The notes beneath the pieces were generated by a model. That model was not told the DNA's origin. It worked only from the letters and a program-made list of their open reading frames with translations, and made no database searches. A stretch of 64,000 nucleotides of DNA, taken from positions 1,798,001 through 1,862,000 of the forward strand of contig CAWFFW010000001.1 of NCBI GenBank assembly GCA_963815305.1, read 5' to 3'. The stretch comes from CAXBID01 sp963815305. Lineage in GTDB: Bacteria; Bacteroidota; Bacteroidia; Flavobacteriales; Flavobacteriaceae. Positions 39,531 through 49,681 of this stretch are shown piece after piece. Position numbers and translations under genes: made by a program. Position 1 is the stretch's first letter, and the number at the start of each line of letters is the position of its first letter.

Positions 39531-42500
39531 TTAAAACCCAACTTGCACACCCAAAACATAGGTTACAGCTTCAGGGTAAGACTGTGCATTTTGCTCAGGA
39601 CTATACGATTGAAAATCAGTCTTTGTGATTAAGTTTTGACCACTGAGATAAATTCTTGCATTACTCAAATTAATTTTTTCTAAAAGAGTGTCTGGAAAAG
39701 TAAAACCCAACGTAACATTTTGCAATCTGGTAAATGATGCATCCTGAAGCCCTAGCGTATTTAAATAATTATCTGAAGCAGACTCACTAGGTCTTGGCCA
39801 ATTTCCAGTGGTGTTCTTCTGGAGTCCAATAATCCACTTTAATTCCGTTAAAAACGCCTCTAAGTGACCCTCCTAAATTGTAATCATATAAATAAGGGTT
39901 ATTTCTTTTAACTCCTTGAATAGATAAGATGACAAAAGAAAAATCTAAGTTTTTGTACTTCATATCAAAATTAAAAGTACCAAACCATTTAGGATCCTGC
40001 TTTGTAACAACCCTATCATCCGCATTTAATTCACCGTCACTAGGGTCTCTATCAAACAATTTAATATTTCCAGGGTTTGCGTTTGGAAGGTTAGAGTTAG
40101 CAATATCATCACCTTCTTGATAAATACCTATTGGTTTAAAATCATAATTAACATCTATCGGCTGTCCTATAAACCATCTATTAGCCACATCGTCATCTTC
40201 TATTCCATCCCCATCTTCATCTAAACCATATAAACTTATTATTTTATTTTTATTACTAGAAAAGACTATACCTGCATTAATCCTTAAATCTTTCTTATCA
40301 ACCACCACCGCATTCAATGCCAATTCTATACCTTGGTTTTCTACTTCTCCAATATTTGTTTTCCTACGCGTGTATCCTAAACCTGCATTAAGCGCTTGAT
40401 CAACCAATAAATCTTTAGTTCTTGTGTTATAAAACTCAAGAGTACCTGAAAAACGATTTTTCCATAATCCAAAATCTATAGCTGAATTGAATGTTGTTGA
40501 TGTTTCCCATTTCAAATCTGGATTTGAAAGAAAACTACCTGGTACAAATCCTGTGCGTTTTACGCCATTAAAAATATAATCCCTCTGATTTGCATTACTT
40601 AAACTTTGATAAGGTTGAATACCTTCATTACCGACACTTCCATAACTAACTCTTAGTTTAAGATTATTTAAATAATCTAGGTCTTTCATGAAACTTTCTT
40701 TGTGCATATTCCATCCAATGGCAGCTGCAGGGAAATACCCCCATTTGTTGTTTCTTCCAAAAACTGAGGATCCATCTGCTCTAGCAGATAGTGTTAAGTA
40801 GTATTTACTGAAATAATCGTACTGTATCCTTGCTACATAAGAGGTCAGTGATCTTTCATTACCTCCTATTGAAGGAGTATTAAATTCGGCACTTTCTAAA
40901 CCGTAAATGCCTAAAATATCATTAGGTATGTTACCAGCACCATTATTAAATTGATTGTATTTTGAATCAATGGCACTTTGAACAAAGGTTACACCTAAAT
41001 TGTGGTCATTTATCTCTTTATTATAAGTAAAAATATTCTCGAATTGCCATTCAGTGAAGTCTTGGAAAAATATATTTCCTGACCCAAGGTTTCCAGCTCT
41101 AATTCCTGATATGGAATTTCCTGTGCTATAAGATGTATTTTTATCATTACTATATCTTCTACTTACATTAAATCTATAGTTTAAACCTTCAAACAATTTG
41201 ACGTCTGCAAAAAAGTTTAATAAAATATTATGATTCTTTTCAAGGTTTGTTGTTTCATTAATATCCAATAAAGGATTTATGCTTTCCTGAAATCCAGTAG
41301 GATTAAACCTGAAGGTACCATCATCATTAAAGACTTTACCAAGTGGAGAGGCTGTTATAAGTCTATTAAGAGTACCTCCAGTTCCAGGGTCATTTTTATC
41401 TGAAAACTGAATGTTAGCATTTGCTCCAAACTTAAGCCAATCTGTTATAGTTTGATCTGCATTTAGTCTTATCGTTGCTCTTTGATAATCTGTGCCTGGT
41501 ACAACCCCTTCCTGATTAATAAAATTGAAACTTGAAAACACTTTAGTGTTTTCAGATCCTGAAGAAAGACTTAAATTGTAATTCTGAATAGGAGCCACTT
41601 GTAAAACTTCATCTCGCCAATCAACAAATTCACCAGTTTGAAGAACTTCTTGCTCTATAGGTCCAAAAATATCAGCGTCTGGCAGATAATTACCGTTATT
41701 TTCGGTACGGTAACCCTCTCTTACCAATTGCGCCAATTCCGGTCCGCTATACAAATCAAAATTGCTGTCATTTATAGTTTGCATACCAAAAAATGCATTA
41801 ACATCAACCTTCGTTTTGCCCCCTTCTGCCCTTTTTGTTGTTATAAGAATTACACCGTTTGAGGCTCTTGCTCCATAAATAGCCTGAGCCGCAGCATCTT
41901 TTAAAATCTCAATAGAAGCTATATCATTAGGGTTCACGTCATTTATACCTCCAACTGGAACACCATCAACAATAACTACAGGACTATTTCCTCCATTGAT
42001 TGAGCTTCTTCCTCTAATAAGAATATTTGAATTACTTCCTGGACCCGCATCACCCTGAGTTATATAGACTCCAGCTGCTTTACCTCTTAACATCTCACCT
42101 AAATCGGAAGATGGGATTTTCATTACCTCTTCTGCATCTACAGAACTAACAGAGCCGATAATATCACTTTTCTTTTGAGTACCATAACCTACTACGACAA
42201 CCTCATCTAAGGCTGAAGCATCTTCCATCATACTTATAGTAATTTTTGATTGTCCATTCACTGATATTTCCTTTGTGGCAAATCCAACATAAGAAATTAC
42301 TAAAACGGCATTTTCATTTGCTACCGATAATGAAAAATTACCATCAAAATCTGTTTGAGCACCATTACTAGTTCCTTTTTCAAGTATGTTTGCTCCAGGT
42401 AAAGGTGATCCATTAACATCAGTTAGTGTTCCAGAAACCTGAAACCCTTGATTGACTTTCAGTGCTAATTCTTGGAAGTTTTCTTTTACTAAAATAGCAT

Positions 42501-42873
42501 TATCTTCAGTAACTGTAATTTTAAAATTACCTTTTGACAAACTTCTTTCCAGCAACTCATTTGTAGGTATTTTTCCTTTTTTTAAATCCACTTTTGGATA
42601 ATCATCAAATATACCTTCCTGATAAATAAATTTGTAATCCGTTTGCTCCATAATAAGATCAAAAACCTCATCGACGGATAGCGTTTTGTTGGCATCTATT
42701 TTAATTTTTGAATTTTGTGAAATAACATTACTTGACGTCAAGCCAAATACAGTTGAAAAACACAAAAAAACAAGAGCTCTCATAGTATTAATTAATAACT
42801 TCCTTCTGATACAGAATAGAAGATTTTCTGGATTAATTTTCATAAATTTGTTTGTTATTAGTTGGTTAAACAT
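39531..42873 (-). pseudogene. SusC-type TonB-dependent glycan transporter with STN domain, one frameshift near its C-terminus
   Basis: The first 1,028 residues are in one frame: signal peptide ending NVISQ, STN domain (about 60-125, SVDEVFDLIMEQTDYKF), carboxypeptidase-regulatory-like domain (about 140-225), TonB box DEVVVVGYGTQ, plug and most of the 22-strand barrel. Near 39816 an extra base (context CCAGAAGAACACC) shifts the frame to a stop at 39787. The last barrel strands (ASFTRLQNVTLGF to the C-terminal YVLGVQVGF, ending at 39531) are in the next frame with no stop between. Barrels lacking their final strands normally fail to assemble. The start may also be the ATG at 42843. The STN domain ties this transporter to the FecR and ECF sigma genes upstream. 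Confidence 0.9.
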
Positions 42874-42974
42874 TTAATTAATTAGTAATTGATAAAAAAG
42901 GGGATTGAGTCATATACTTTTCGACGGTGTAAACTCTGTTCCCTTTAATTTTTTAGCTACTTTGCTAAACAGTC

Positions 42975-44147
42975 TTATTCTAGCTTGATTGTTTTTTCAT
43001 TTATTTCATAGTTTTTGATTATACTTAAAGTTTTAATTGTTAACAAAATTTGTTCTAGGTCTTGATTTTTTCCCAACACTCCTTTGAAAGAAATTTCTTC
43101 AAGGTCTTTGTTTTGAAATACAACATCAACGTCATACCATCTAGAAATCACTTTCATAATATCTCTTAGCGGTTTATCCTTAAAACTAAAGATTCCATTT
43201 TTCCAAGAAATTTCACTTTTTATATCAACTTTAGCAACAGTAATTGTATTATCTATAATGTTTAAATTAGATTGTAGGTTTGGAGTTAATTCTTGTCTTC
43301 TGTCATTATATCCTAAAGCAACTTTACCTTCTACTAAAGTTGTGTAAATATTAGATTCATCTTTATAAGCTTTGACATTGAATTCTGTACCTAATACTTC
43401 TATTTCTTGAAATCTATTTAATACCTTAAACTTAGTACCGTTATGATTTTCACTTGAAGACACATCAAAATAAGCTTCACCATAAACTAACTCTACAACA
43501 CGAGTTTCTCCTTCAATAAAACTTACAGGATATTTTAGTTGAGATTCAGAATTTAACCACACTTGACTTCCATCTGACAATTTAATAAAGAACTGCCCTC
43601 CTCTTGGAATGGTTAAATAGTTATATGCAACCTCGTTAGTTTTTCTTTTGCCTGCTTTATATATTAGCTCTTCCCCGTTACTTTTAATATTTTGGTTTTG
43701 ATAATTATTTCCTTTTTCAAGAGCTACAACTGTACCATCTCCTAAAGTCAAAGTTGCTTTATCTGTACCTGGTTCAATAATATTAGTATTTACTATTATT
43801 GGAGTAGCCTCTATAGGCGTATTGACTATATTGCCTTTTAAGAAATAGGTTGTAGTTAAAATTCCAATAAAAATAGCCGCAGCGGCATATTTATACCAAG
43901 GCTTTTTGAATAACACAAAAACCGACGAGCCCTTTCTGTTTTGAGACTTTTGCTCTATGGACTCCCATGCTCTTTCTTTATTAATTGTAGAATAAGATTC
44001 AATTTTATCTGCTAATTCTTCAAATTTAATTTCTTTTAAAAACGGGTATTCCTTATTAAACTTCTTCAGTTCTGACTTATCAGAATCTGATAAGACCTTT
44101 AACTTTTTTTTAATTATTAATTTTGATATGTGAAAAATATCAATCAT
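42975..44147 (-). CDS. FecR-family anti-sigma factor
   Basis: 390 aa, ATG start. An N-terminal cytoplasmic helical segment (1-85) is followed by one membrane helix (about 87-105, YAAAAIFIGILTTTYFL). The periplasmic FecR beta-domain includes IPRGGQFFIKLSDGSQVWLNSESQLKYPVSF, the standard Bacteroidota FecR signature. A C-terminal DUF4974/STN-like part contains GIFSFKDKPLRDIMKVISRWYDVDVVF. FecR proteins hold an ECF sigma factor inactive until the STN domain of the partner SusC signals that the glycan is bound. It lies 101 bp upstream of susC and 234 bp downstream of the sigma gene. Confidence 0.93.
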   Translation of the reverse strand: MIDIFHISKLIIKKKLKVLSDSDKSELKKFNKEYPFLKEIKFEELADKIESYSTINKERAWESIEQKSQNRKGSSVFVLFKKPWYKYAAAAIFIGILTTTYFLKGNIVNTPIEATPIIVNTNIIEPGTDKATLTLGDGTVVALEKGNNYQNQNIKSNGEELIYKAGKRKTNEVAYNYLTIPRGGQFFIKLSDGSQVWLNSESQLKYPVSFIEGETRVVELVYGEAYFDVSSSENHNGTKFKVLNRFQEIEVLGTEFNVKAYKDESNIYTTLVEGKVALGYNDRRQELTPNLQSNLNIIDNTITVAKVDIKSEISWKNGIFSFKDKPLRDIMKVISRWYDVDVVFQNKDLEEISFKGVLGKNQDLEQILLTIKTLSIIKNYEINEKTIKLE

Positions 44148-44381
44148 TCTATTTGTAGTATTTATATATAGAACAACTAAGTTTTAATAAGGTACTACTG
44201 AAAAATGGTTTTTTTTATGAAATTGCAAAAAATAGTTATAAATAATTACCGATATCATATATTTTTATTGAACTGAAATTTATTTTGGATAAGCGGAATT
44301 GACTTAATAGATGTTATGATATTGGTATCATAGAAAATGAAGCCTAAAATAAAACTGTGTTTTGTATAATATTGAAATTAT

Positions 44382-44921
44382 TTATGCCAATAAAAAGCAG
44401 ATAATTGTACTTAATTCTTGGAACTGTTCCCTTAAAATTTTATATGATTGAGATTTTAAAGTTTTAACGGTTTGAAGTTTTATATCAAGTTCTTCAGCAA
44501 TTTCAGTGTTCTTAAGACCTTTGAGGCTCAATTTAATAATTTCTTTTTTTCTTTTTGGAAGTACGTCTATGGCCTTATATAGTTGGCGAACTATTTCTTC
44601 TTCAAGTATTTGCTTTAAAAATAAATTATCATCTTCTAATGATTTTATTGTGTTTTCAGCATATTTATCTTTTACTTTATTATGCTTAATAACGTTAAAG
44701 CACTTATTGCGCACTGACCTATACAGAAAAACCTTTAATGACACATCATCTGGAAAAGCATTTTCTTTTTCCCAAAGACCAACAAAAACATCTTGAACCA
44801 GATCTTCACATTCATCTTTTGAAAACAAAAACCTCTTAGCATATTGCACGAGTACTTCGTAATATGTTTCAAATAATTGCTCTATAGCATTTTTACTGAT
44901 TATATTATTGCCTAATACCAA
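44382..44921 (-). CDS. ECF (RpoE-like) sigma factor controlling the PUL
   Basis: About 179 aa. Sigma region 2 is clear (LFETYYEVLVQYAKRF, SKDECEDLVQDVFVGLWE) and so is region 4 (LPKRKKEIIKLSLKGLKNTEIAEEL with a helix-turn-helix). The frame stays open up to a TTG at 45026, but those extra residues are Phe/Tyr/Asn-rich and look non-coding. No ATG or GTG exists in frame, so I chose the TTG at 44921, just ahead of GNNIISKNAIEQLFE. Together with FecR and an STN-SusC it forms a trans-envelope switch that turns on the locus when glycan is present. Confidence 0.87.
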   Translation of the reverse strand: MVLGNNIISKNAIEQLFETYYEVLVQYAKRFLFSKDECEDLVQDVFVGLWEKENAFPDDVSLKVFLYRSVRNKCFNVIKHNKVKDKYAENTIKSLEDDNLFLKQILEEEIVRQLYKAIDVLPKRKKEIIKLSLKGLKNTEIAEELDIKLQTVKTLKSQSYKILREQFQELSTIICFLLA

Positions 44922-45200
44922 GAGAAAGTATTTAAATTGATTAGAATGATTCGCAAAATAAATAAAATAATGTAAGTTCGATGTAAAAAAAAATTTTTCA
45001 TAAGACAAAACCAGGGTACTCAGCAAATTAATTATTGATCATAAATATGTTATATTATTATTCTACTCATAGCATCTGCATCTAGAATTTACACATATTT
45101 GAAAAAAAATCTTTCACTGAAAAATAATTTTGTGAATACTAAACAACTATATTTAACATTATATAGTCATATTGAACTCACGTGACTTTATCAAATCAAC

Positions 45201-46301
45201 TTAGGGTACATTTTCCTTAAAATCCTCTGGTTGCTTTTTTTGCCAATAGGACGCTAAAATAGAACCCGTAATATTCATTAGCGGACCAAAAACGGCAGGT
45301 GCAAGTCCCATGGTGGCTATTTTACCTAAAGAATTTGCAATTCCGGAAGCTAAGCCACCATTTTGCATACCTACTTCAATAGCTATTGTACGCGCATCTT
45401 GTTCTGACAGTTTTAATAGTTTTGCATACCAATACCCTAACAAATAACCAAATAGGTTATGTACTAATACTATTAGCATCAAAATCGCTCCAATATCTAA
45501 AAGACTATCCCTTCCTGCTGCCGTAATAACTATGATTATTAATCCTATGGCCAACATTGACACTAAAGGTAAAACTTTGTCTAACCATTTAGTTTTACCT
45601 CCTAATAATCTATTAAAAAGCAATCCAGCTCCTATAGGTAGGATAATCATTTTTATGATGCTCCACATCATATTCATGACATCTATCTCAACAAATTCTC
45701 CCGCCAAAATCTTCATAAGAAGTGGGGTGACAAAAGGTGCAATAAGTGTTGCAATAGATGTGATAGTGATTGAAAGCGCTAAATTTGCCTTAGCTAAATA
45801 TGCCATGACATTGGATGCAACTCCGCTAGGAGAACAACCAATTAAAACGATACCAGCAGCAATTTCAGGTGGAAAACCACTTAATTTAGCCAAAGCAAAC
45901 CCCATTAACGGCATGATTCCTAATTGGGCGGTAACCCCAACAATTACACCTTTTGGAGATTTAAAAATTGCTCCAAAATCCTTAACACTCATCGACGTTC
46001 CCATGCCAAACATAATAATTTGAATGAGTGGAATAATAAGCGCTGTTAGTTTGAAATCTCTAATATGAGTAAAATATTCTGGGTAATATAAGGCTAATGA
46101 CACTCCAGCAAATATTAGTGTCGGAAAAACATAACCTTTCAAGGCCTTATAACCCGTGAAACTGAATGCTAAAATTATAAAAAAAGCAATAATCAATAAT
46201 CCTGACTGGGCTATATACCCTGTAAACAGTATTATTAAGATGCAAAGAAATACTATTAATGACACTAAAAGCGAGGCTTTATAAATGTTTCCGTTTTTCA
46301 A
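45201..46301 (-). CDS. Bile acid:sodium symporter (BASS) family transporter
   Basis: 366 aa with about ten membrane helices. Family landmarks are MFGMGTSMSVKDF, GIVLIGCSPSGVASNVMAYLAKANLALS (the unwound-helix sodium-site region) and ARTIAIEVGMQNGGLASGIA. BASS proteins import organic anions with sodium; known substrates include bile acids, pantothenate and keto acids. An aldonate or ketoaldonate made from the glycan would fit this context but is inference. The only in-frame start is a TTG at 46301. It reads in the same direction as the sigma factor gene, 174 bp upstream of it or more. Confidence 0.9.
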   Translation of the reverse strand: MKNGNIYKASLLVSLIVFLCILIILFTGYIAQSGLLIIAFFIILAFSFTGYKALKGYVFPTLIFAGVSLALYYPEYFTHIRDFKLTALIIPLIQIIMFGMGTSMSVKDFGAIFKSPKGVIVGVTAQLGIMPLMGFALAKLSGFPPEIAAGIVLIGCSPSGVASNVMAYLAKANLALSITITSIATLIAPFVTPLLMKILAGEFVEIDVMNMMWSIIKMIILPIGAGLLFNRLLGGKTKWLDKVLPLVSMLAIGLIIIVITAAGRDSLLDIGAILMLIVLVHNLFGYLLGYWYAKLLKLSEQDARTIAIEVGMQNGGLASGIANSLGKIATMGLAPAVFGPLMNITGSILASYWQKKQPEDFKENVP

Positions 46302-46367
46302 AATGTTTTATTTTAGTTGTTCGTTGTTTTTTGATATTTGATATTTGATAGTCATGTAAAAGCAACA

Positions 46368-47354
46368 TTAAAAGCTGTAAAAACTATAAGTTATTTGCCA
46401 AGTCACAGTTTCTCCAGGTTCTACCTTAATACTTATGTATGGCTCTGGGCAAACCGTTTTATATGCTGACCAAAAAACCAGTTTAAATAGCGGCCTGTCA
46501 CAATGTATTTTCACTCCTGCGCCAGTTTTCTTGTTTTCAATAGTAATATCATACGCTTCAGAATTTAAATCATACCCAGTAACAGACTCAATATATACCT
46601 GATCACCTTCTTGTAAATCGTTAATAAATTTAATGGTATTCTTCTCAATTTCAGCAAACGTTCCAATGCCCTTTACTTTGTTTTTTGCAACCACATTAAA
46701 CGGAAACTTAACCACATAACCCGAACCTATATTTACACTATCTATGAAAAAGAAATTATGATTATACACTTCTGTTTCAATCCTTTGGTTTCCTGTATTT
46801 GTAAATTCATGACTTATAATCATCTCTGATTTACCTTCTGGCAGACCAATCTGTTTTATATACTTATAAGCATATTTATCATCATTTAAAATGTGCTTAA
46901 ATTCTACTTTGTTAGATTTCGCTGAAACTTCCCATTTTCCCTTATTACTAATCTCATAAAGTTTAAATGCGTTATATTTTGATTCTTCAGGCTTCACGAG
47001 AGTTCCTACTCCAATCTTCAAAAAGCTTTCTCCTATATTTGCCTCTTTGTACCCAAAGGGCACAAATTCTTCAACGGGTCCCATCACAGATTCATGTACT
47101 CTAGGGTCATAATTTTTAAACCATTTTCCAAAATAGCTATGTCCATCATGCTCTAAATATGGCATCACGCCAGACCAATCAAAACGTGTGGCTCTGTAAT
47201 AACCATCATCAAAATCTGGAAGGTATATTTTTGCTTTTACTAAATCATTTGAAATGTCTATTTGAGGGCTATGCTGCGCCATACAAAAATTAAAAAGAGG
47301 TAATAGACTCCATAAAAAAATTAATCGCATTTTTGCGAAATTATATTTTGTCAT
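46368..47354 (-). CDS. Secreted aldose-epimerase-fold protein of unknown activity
   Basis: About 328 aa. ATG codons at 47354 and 47330 are both possible; the second starts directly on a standard signal peptide (MRLIFLWSLLPLFNFCMAQ). The mature protein has a galactose-mutarotase-like beta-sandwich pattern: DLVKAKIYLPDFDDGYYRATRFDWSG at the N-terminus and HNFFFIDSVNIGSGYVVKFPF in the middle. It lacks the full catalytic His/Glu set I would look for in a true aldose 1-epimerase, so binding or isomerisation of a sugar or sugar acid is only inferred. It lies 45 bp downstream of the enolase-family gene. Confidence 0.6.
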   Translation of the reverse strand: MTKYNFAKMRLIFLWSLLPLFNFCMAQHSPQIDISNDLVKAKIYLPDFDDGYYRATRFDWSGVMPYLEHDGHSYFGKWFKNYDPRVHESVMGPVEEFVPFGYKEANIGESFLKIGVGTLVKPEESKYNAFKLYEISNKGKWEVSAKSNKVEFKHILNDDKYAYKYIKQIGLPEGKSEMIISHEFTNTGNQRIETEVYNHNFFFIDSVNIGSGYVVKFPFNVVAKNKVKGIGTFAEIEKNTIKFINDLQEGDQVYIESVTGYDLNSEAYDITIENKKTGAGVKIHCDRPLFKLVFWSAYKTVCPEPYISIKVEPGETVTWQITYSFYSF

Positions 47355-47401
47355 CAACTCTTTCTCCTTTGCCTACAAAAACATCCTTATTACACATCTA
47401 A

Positions 47402-48757
47402 TTAAGGTCTTATAGGGGTGCCATCTTTTGCGCGCACCTGTGTCCAGTTATAATTATATTTCTTAGGCGGATATTTTTTAGCTAACTTTTCATTAATATC
47501 TACCCCTAAACCTGGTGCTTCATTAACAAACATATAACCATTTTTCACTTCTGGCGTTCCTGGGAAAACTTCTTTAGCCAAATCATTAAAGTGTTGTGCT
47601 TCTTGAACTCCAAAATTCCAAACCGTAAGATCTATGTGTGCATTGGCGGCATGCCCAACTGGAGACGTATCTCCGGGACCATGCCATGCCGTTCTAACGT
47701 TAAAAAACTCACCTAACCGTGCTATTTTCATAGCCGGTGTAATTCCTCCCACTTGCGAAATATGTATTCTGATAAAATCATATAACCTTTGACTCATGGG
47801 TTCAAGCCATTCATGTGGATTATTTAATAGCTCGCCCATAGCAATAGGCACACTGGTACTTTCTCTCAATAATTTAAACCATCCCATATTTTCTGGAGAA
47901 AATGGATCTTCAATAAAAAATGGCCGATATTCTTCCACTTTTTTAATCATATCGATGGCATCCATAGGCTGAAGGCGTTCATGCATATCGTGAAGTAATT
48001 CAATATCATCTCCAAACCTTTCACGGGCTTTTTTAAAAATATTTATAGTACCACGTTTATAAGCTTGGGGATCCATGGTATTATCGTTTGGGCTTCCAAA
48101 ACCACCTTTTTTCCAATCTGGATTTTTTGTCAAGTGTGTAGAACCATATCCGCCCAACTGAATACGAATATTTCTATACCCCATGTCTTTGTATTTTTCC
48201 ACATCGTCCATAACCTCTTCTGCAGATTGTCCAGAGGCATGGGTATAGGTGTCAACAGCAAATCTAGTTTTTCCGCCTAACAATTCATAGACTGGCATTC
48301 CTGCCATTTTACCCTTAATATCCCAAAGTGCTTGGTCTAATCCACTAAGCGCATTATTAAGTACAGGACCATTTCTCCAATAAGAACTCTGGTAAGCAGT
48401 CTGCCAAAGATCTTCTATATTAGCGACATTCTTTCCTCTACAAAAATCATCTAAATATTCATTAATTGCCGAAACAACGGTATGAGCTCTTTGGGTAAAA
48501 GTGGCACACCCCACGCCATAAAGGCCATCTTGATTGGTTTCTACTTTTACAATAACCAAATTGGTTCCGTAAGGCGCCGTTAAAATAGCACGTACTTTGA
48601 TTATCTTAACCTGTGCACCATTCAAATATGAAGGTGTTTTTATGTTTGTAGCGTATGCACTAGAGCCGCCAAAAAGCCCCATAGCACCAGCAGCAGATCC
48701 TAGTCCAATTGTTTTTAAAACATTCCTACGACTTAATTGATTTTTGCTATTTTCCAT
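47402..48757 (-). CDS. Tat-exported mannonate dehydratase-like enolase superfamily enzyme
   Basis: 451 aa, ATG start. A twin-arginine signal (SRRNVLKTIGLG, R10-R11, then an Ala/Gly-rich stretch) precedes an enolase-superfamily fold of the ManD/RspA type. The metal ligands have exact family spacing: D257 in LLHDMHE, E283 in FFIEDP and E309 in AMGEL (26 and 26 residues apart, as in ManD), and the catalytic His follows as H259. ManD enzymes dehydrate D-mannonate or D-gluconate to 2-keto-3-deoxygluconate using magnesium. Classical ManD is cytoplasmic, so the Tat signal is unusual and suggests folding with its metal before export. Specificity within the family varies widely. Confidence 0.87.
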   Translation of the reverse strand: MENSKNQLSRRNVLKTIGLGSAAGAMGLFGGSSAYATNIKTPSYLNGAQVKIIKVRAILTAPYGTNLVIVKVETNQDGLYGVGCATFTQRAHTVVSAINEYLDDFCRGKNVANIEDLWQTAYQSSYWRNGPVLNNALSGLDQALWDIKGKMAGMPVYELLGGKTRFAVDTYTHASGQSAEEVMDDVEKYKDMGYRNIRIQLGGYGSTHLTKNPDWKKGGFGSPNDNTMDPQAYKRGTINIFKKARERFGDDIELLHDMHERLQPMDAIDMIKKVEEYRPFFIEDPFSPENMGWFKLLRESTSVPIAMGELLNNPHEWLEPMSQRLYDFIRIHISQVGGITPAMKIARLGEFFNVRTAWHGPGDTSPVGHAANAHIDLTVWNFGVQEAQHFNDLAKEVFPGTPEVKNGYMFVNEAPGLGVDINEKLAKKYPPKKYNYNWTQVRAKDGTPIRP

Positions 48758-48820
48758 AATTAACTATTTGTAAATATTTAATCTATAATTTTGAAATTAT
48801 CTTTTTTTTGAAATTAATTC

Positions 48821-49618
48821 TTAGTTCAAAAATTCTTCCATAGGTACAATTTCTTCAAGCTCTTTAATTTCGATATTCCTATATAATATCTCAGCGGTTT
48901 CTGATTGCAAGCCAATTTTTCCTTTACTATAAGGCAAGTCTGTTGCCATATTTACAATCTTACCGTTTAATTTATGAATGGCATATGCATCTCCCATAAC
49001 GATTACTTCACAAACATTCCATTTATTATTTAAAGCGTTGAAGTTTACATTTTCTATAGCACGATGTTCCCCAGCATGATCTAAAACAGGCACCCCTCCA
49101 TTGGATGGCAATGCAAAAGTTTCTCCATCTTTTGAATACCATTTTATGTTATAAGCCCAAAAATCGCCAGTATGATTTCTTTTATTTTTATGATTGTATC
49201 TTACTTGATATTCAATACCTTTTGGCCATACTGCATCATCAACTACATGATAATACATTCCTGCATCATATTGATAAGTATCAAAATTATTAGCAATGCC
49301 ATCACCCCATTTATACTCAAATCTAAATATAAATTTACTATATTCTTTATCTGTATAAAAAAGCCCATGAGTATTATTTTCACCTGTATTTAGTTCAAAT
49401 TCTTTAGGAAAATCTTTAAAAACATGAACCGTCCCTTTATCTACGGCATATACTTTTTTAGCTAAAGCTGAATCACCATTTCTTATTTTTAAATACCAGC
49501 TATCAAGGTTTTCTCCATTAAATAATTTAACAAAACCATCTTTAATAGCTTTGGACTGTGACTGAGAACTCAGGGTACTTAGTGATAAAAGCATCACTAT
49601 TATTAACTTTAATTTCAT
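48821..49618 (-). CDS. DUF1080 (3-keto-disaccharide hydrolase) family protein
   Basis: 265 aa; ATG start; signal peptide about 20 residues (ends QSQS). The domain is the concanavalin-like sandwich of DUF1080: FVKLFNGENLDSWY at the start, FIFRFEYKWG, DAGMYYHVVDDAVWPKGIEYQV, then KWNVCEVIVMGDAYAIHKLNGK and GKIGLQSE at the end. Members cleave glycosides after oxidation at C3, by elimination rather than classical hydrolysis. It probably works with Gfo/Idh/MocA or cytochrome-linked dehydrogenases from the same region. It is 63 bp upstream of the enolase-family gene in a four-gene minus-strand operon (50920 to 46368). Confidence 0.88.
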   Translation of the reverse strand: MKLKLIIVMLLSLSTLSSQSQSKAIKDGFVKLFNGENLDSWYLKIRNGDSALAKKVYAVDKGTVHVFKDFPKEFELNTGENNTHGLFYTDKEYSKFIFRFEYKWGDGIANNFDTYQYDAGMYYHVVDDAVWPKGIEYQVRYNHKNKRNHTGDFWAYNIKWYSKDGETFALPSNGGVPVLDHAGEHRAIENVNFNALNNKWNVCEVIVMGDAYAIHKLNGKIVNMATDLPYSKGKIGLQSETAEILYRNIEIKELEEIVPMEEFLN

Positions 49619-49681
49619 ATATTTATATTTTAATAGGTACGAATCCCGCTTTCAAAATACCGTAAATTTGACTATCAAACA

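Noticed and set aside
36900..39900. Insertion element as the cause of the broken GH2/SusD/SusC genes
   Set aside because: No transposase fragment, terminal inverted repeat or target duplication is visible; coding homology continues directly across each break.
44922..45026. 35-residue N-terminal extension of the ECF sigma factor
   Set aside because: The open frame continues, but the residues are Phe/Tyr/Asn-rich with no sigma-factor similarity and begin at a TTG. A start at 44921 fits family length better.
45532..46023. 163-codon plus-strand frame opposite the BASS transporter
   Set aside because: Shadow of a membrane-protein gene: the complement of hydrophobic codons keeps the frame open. 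No start context or family match.
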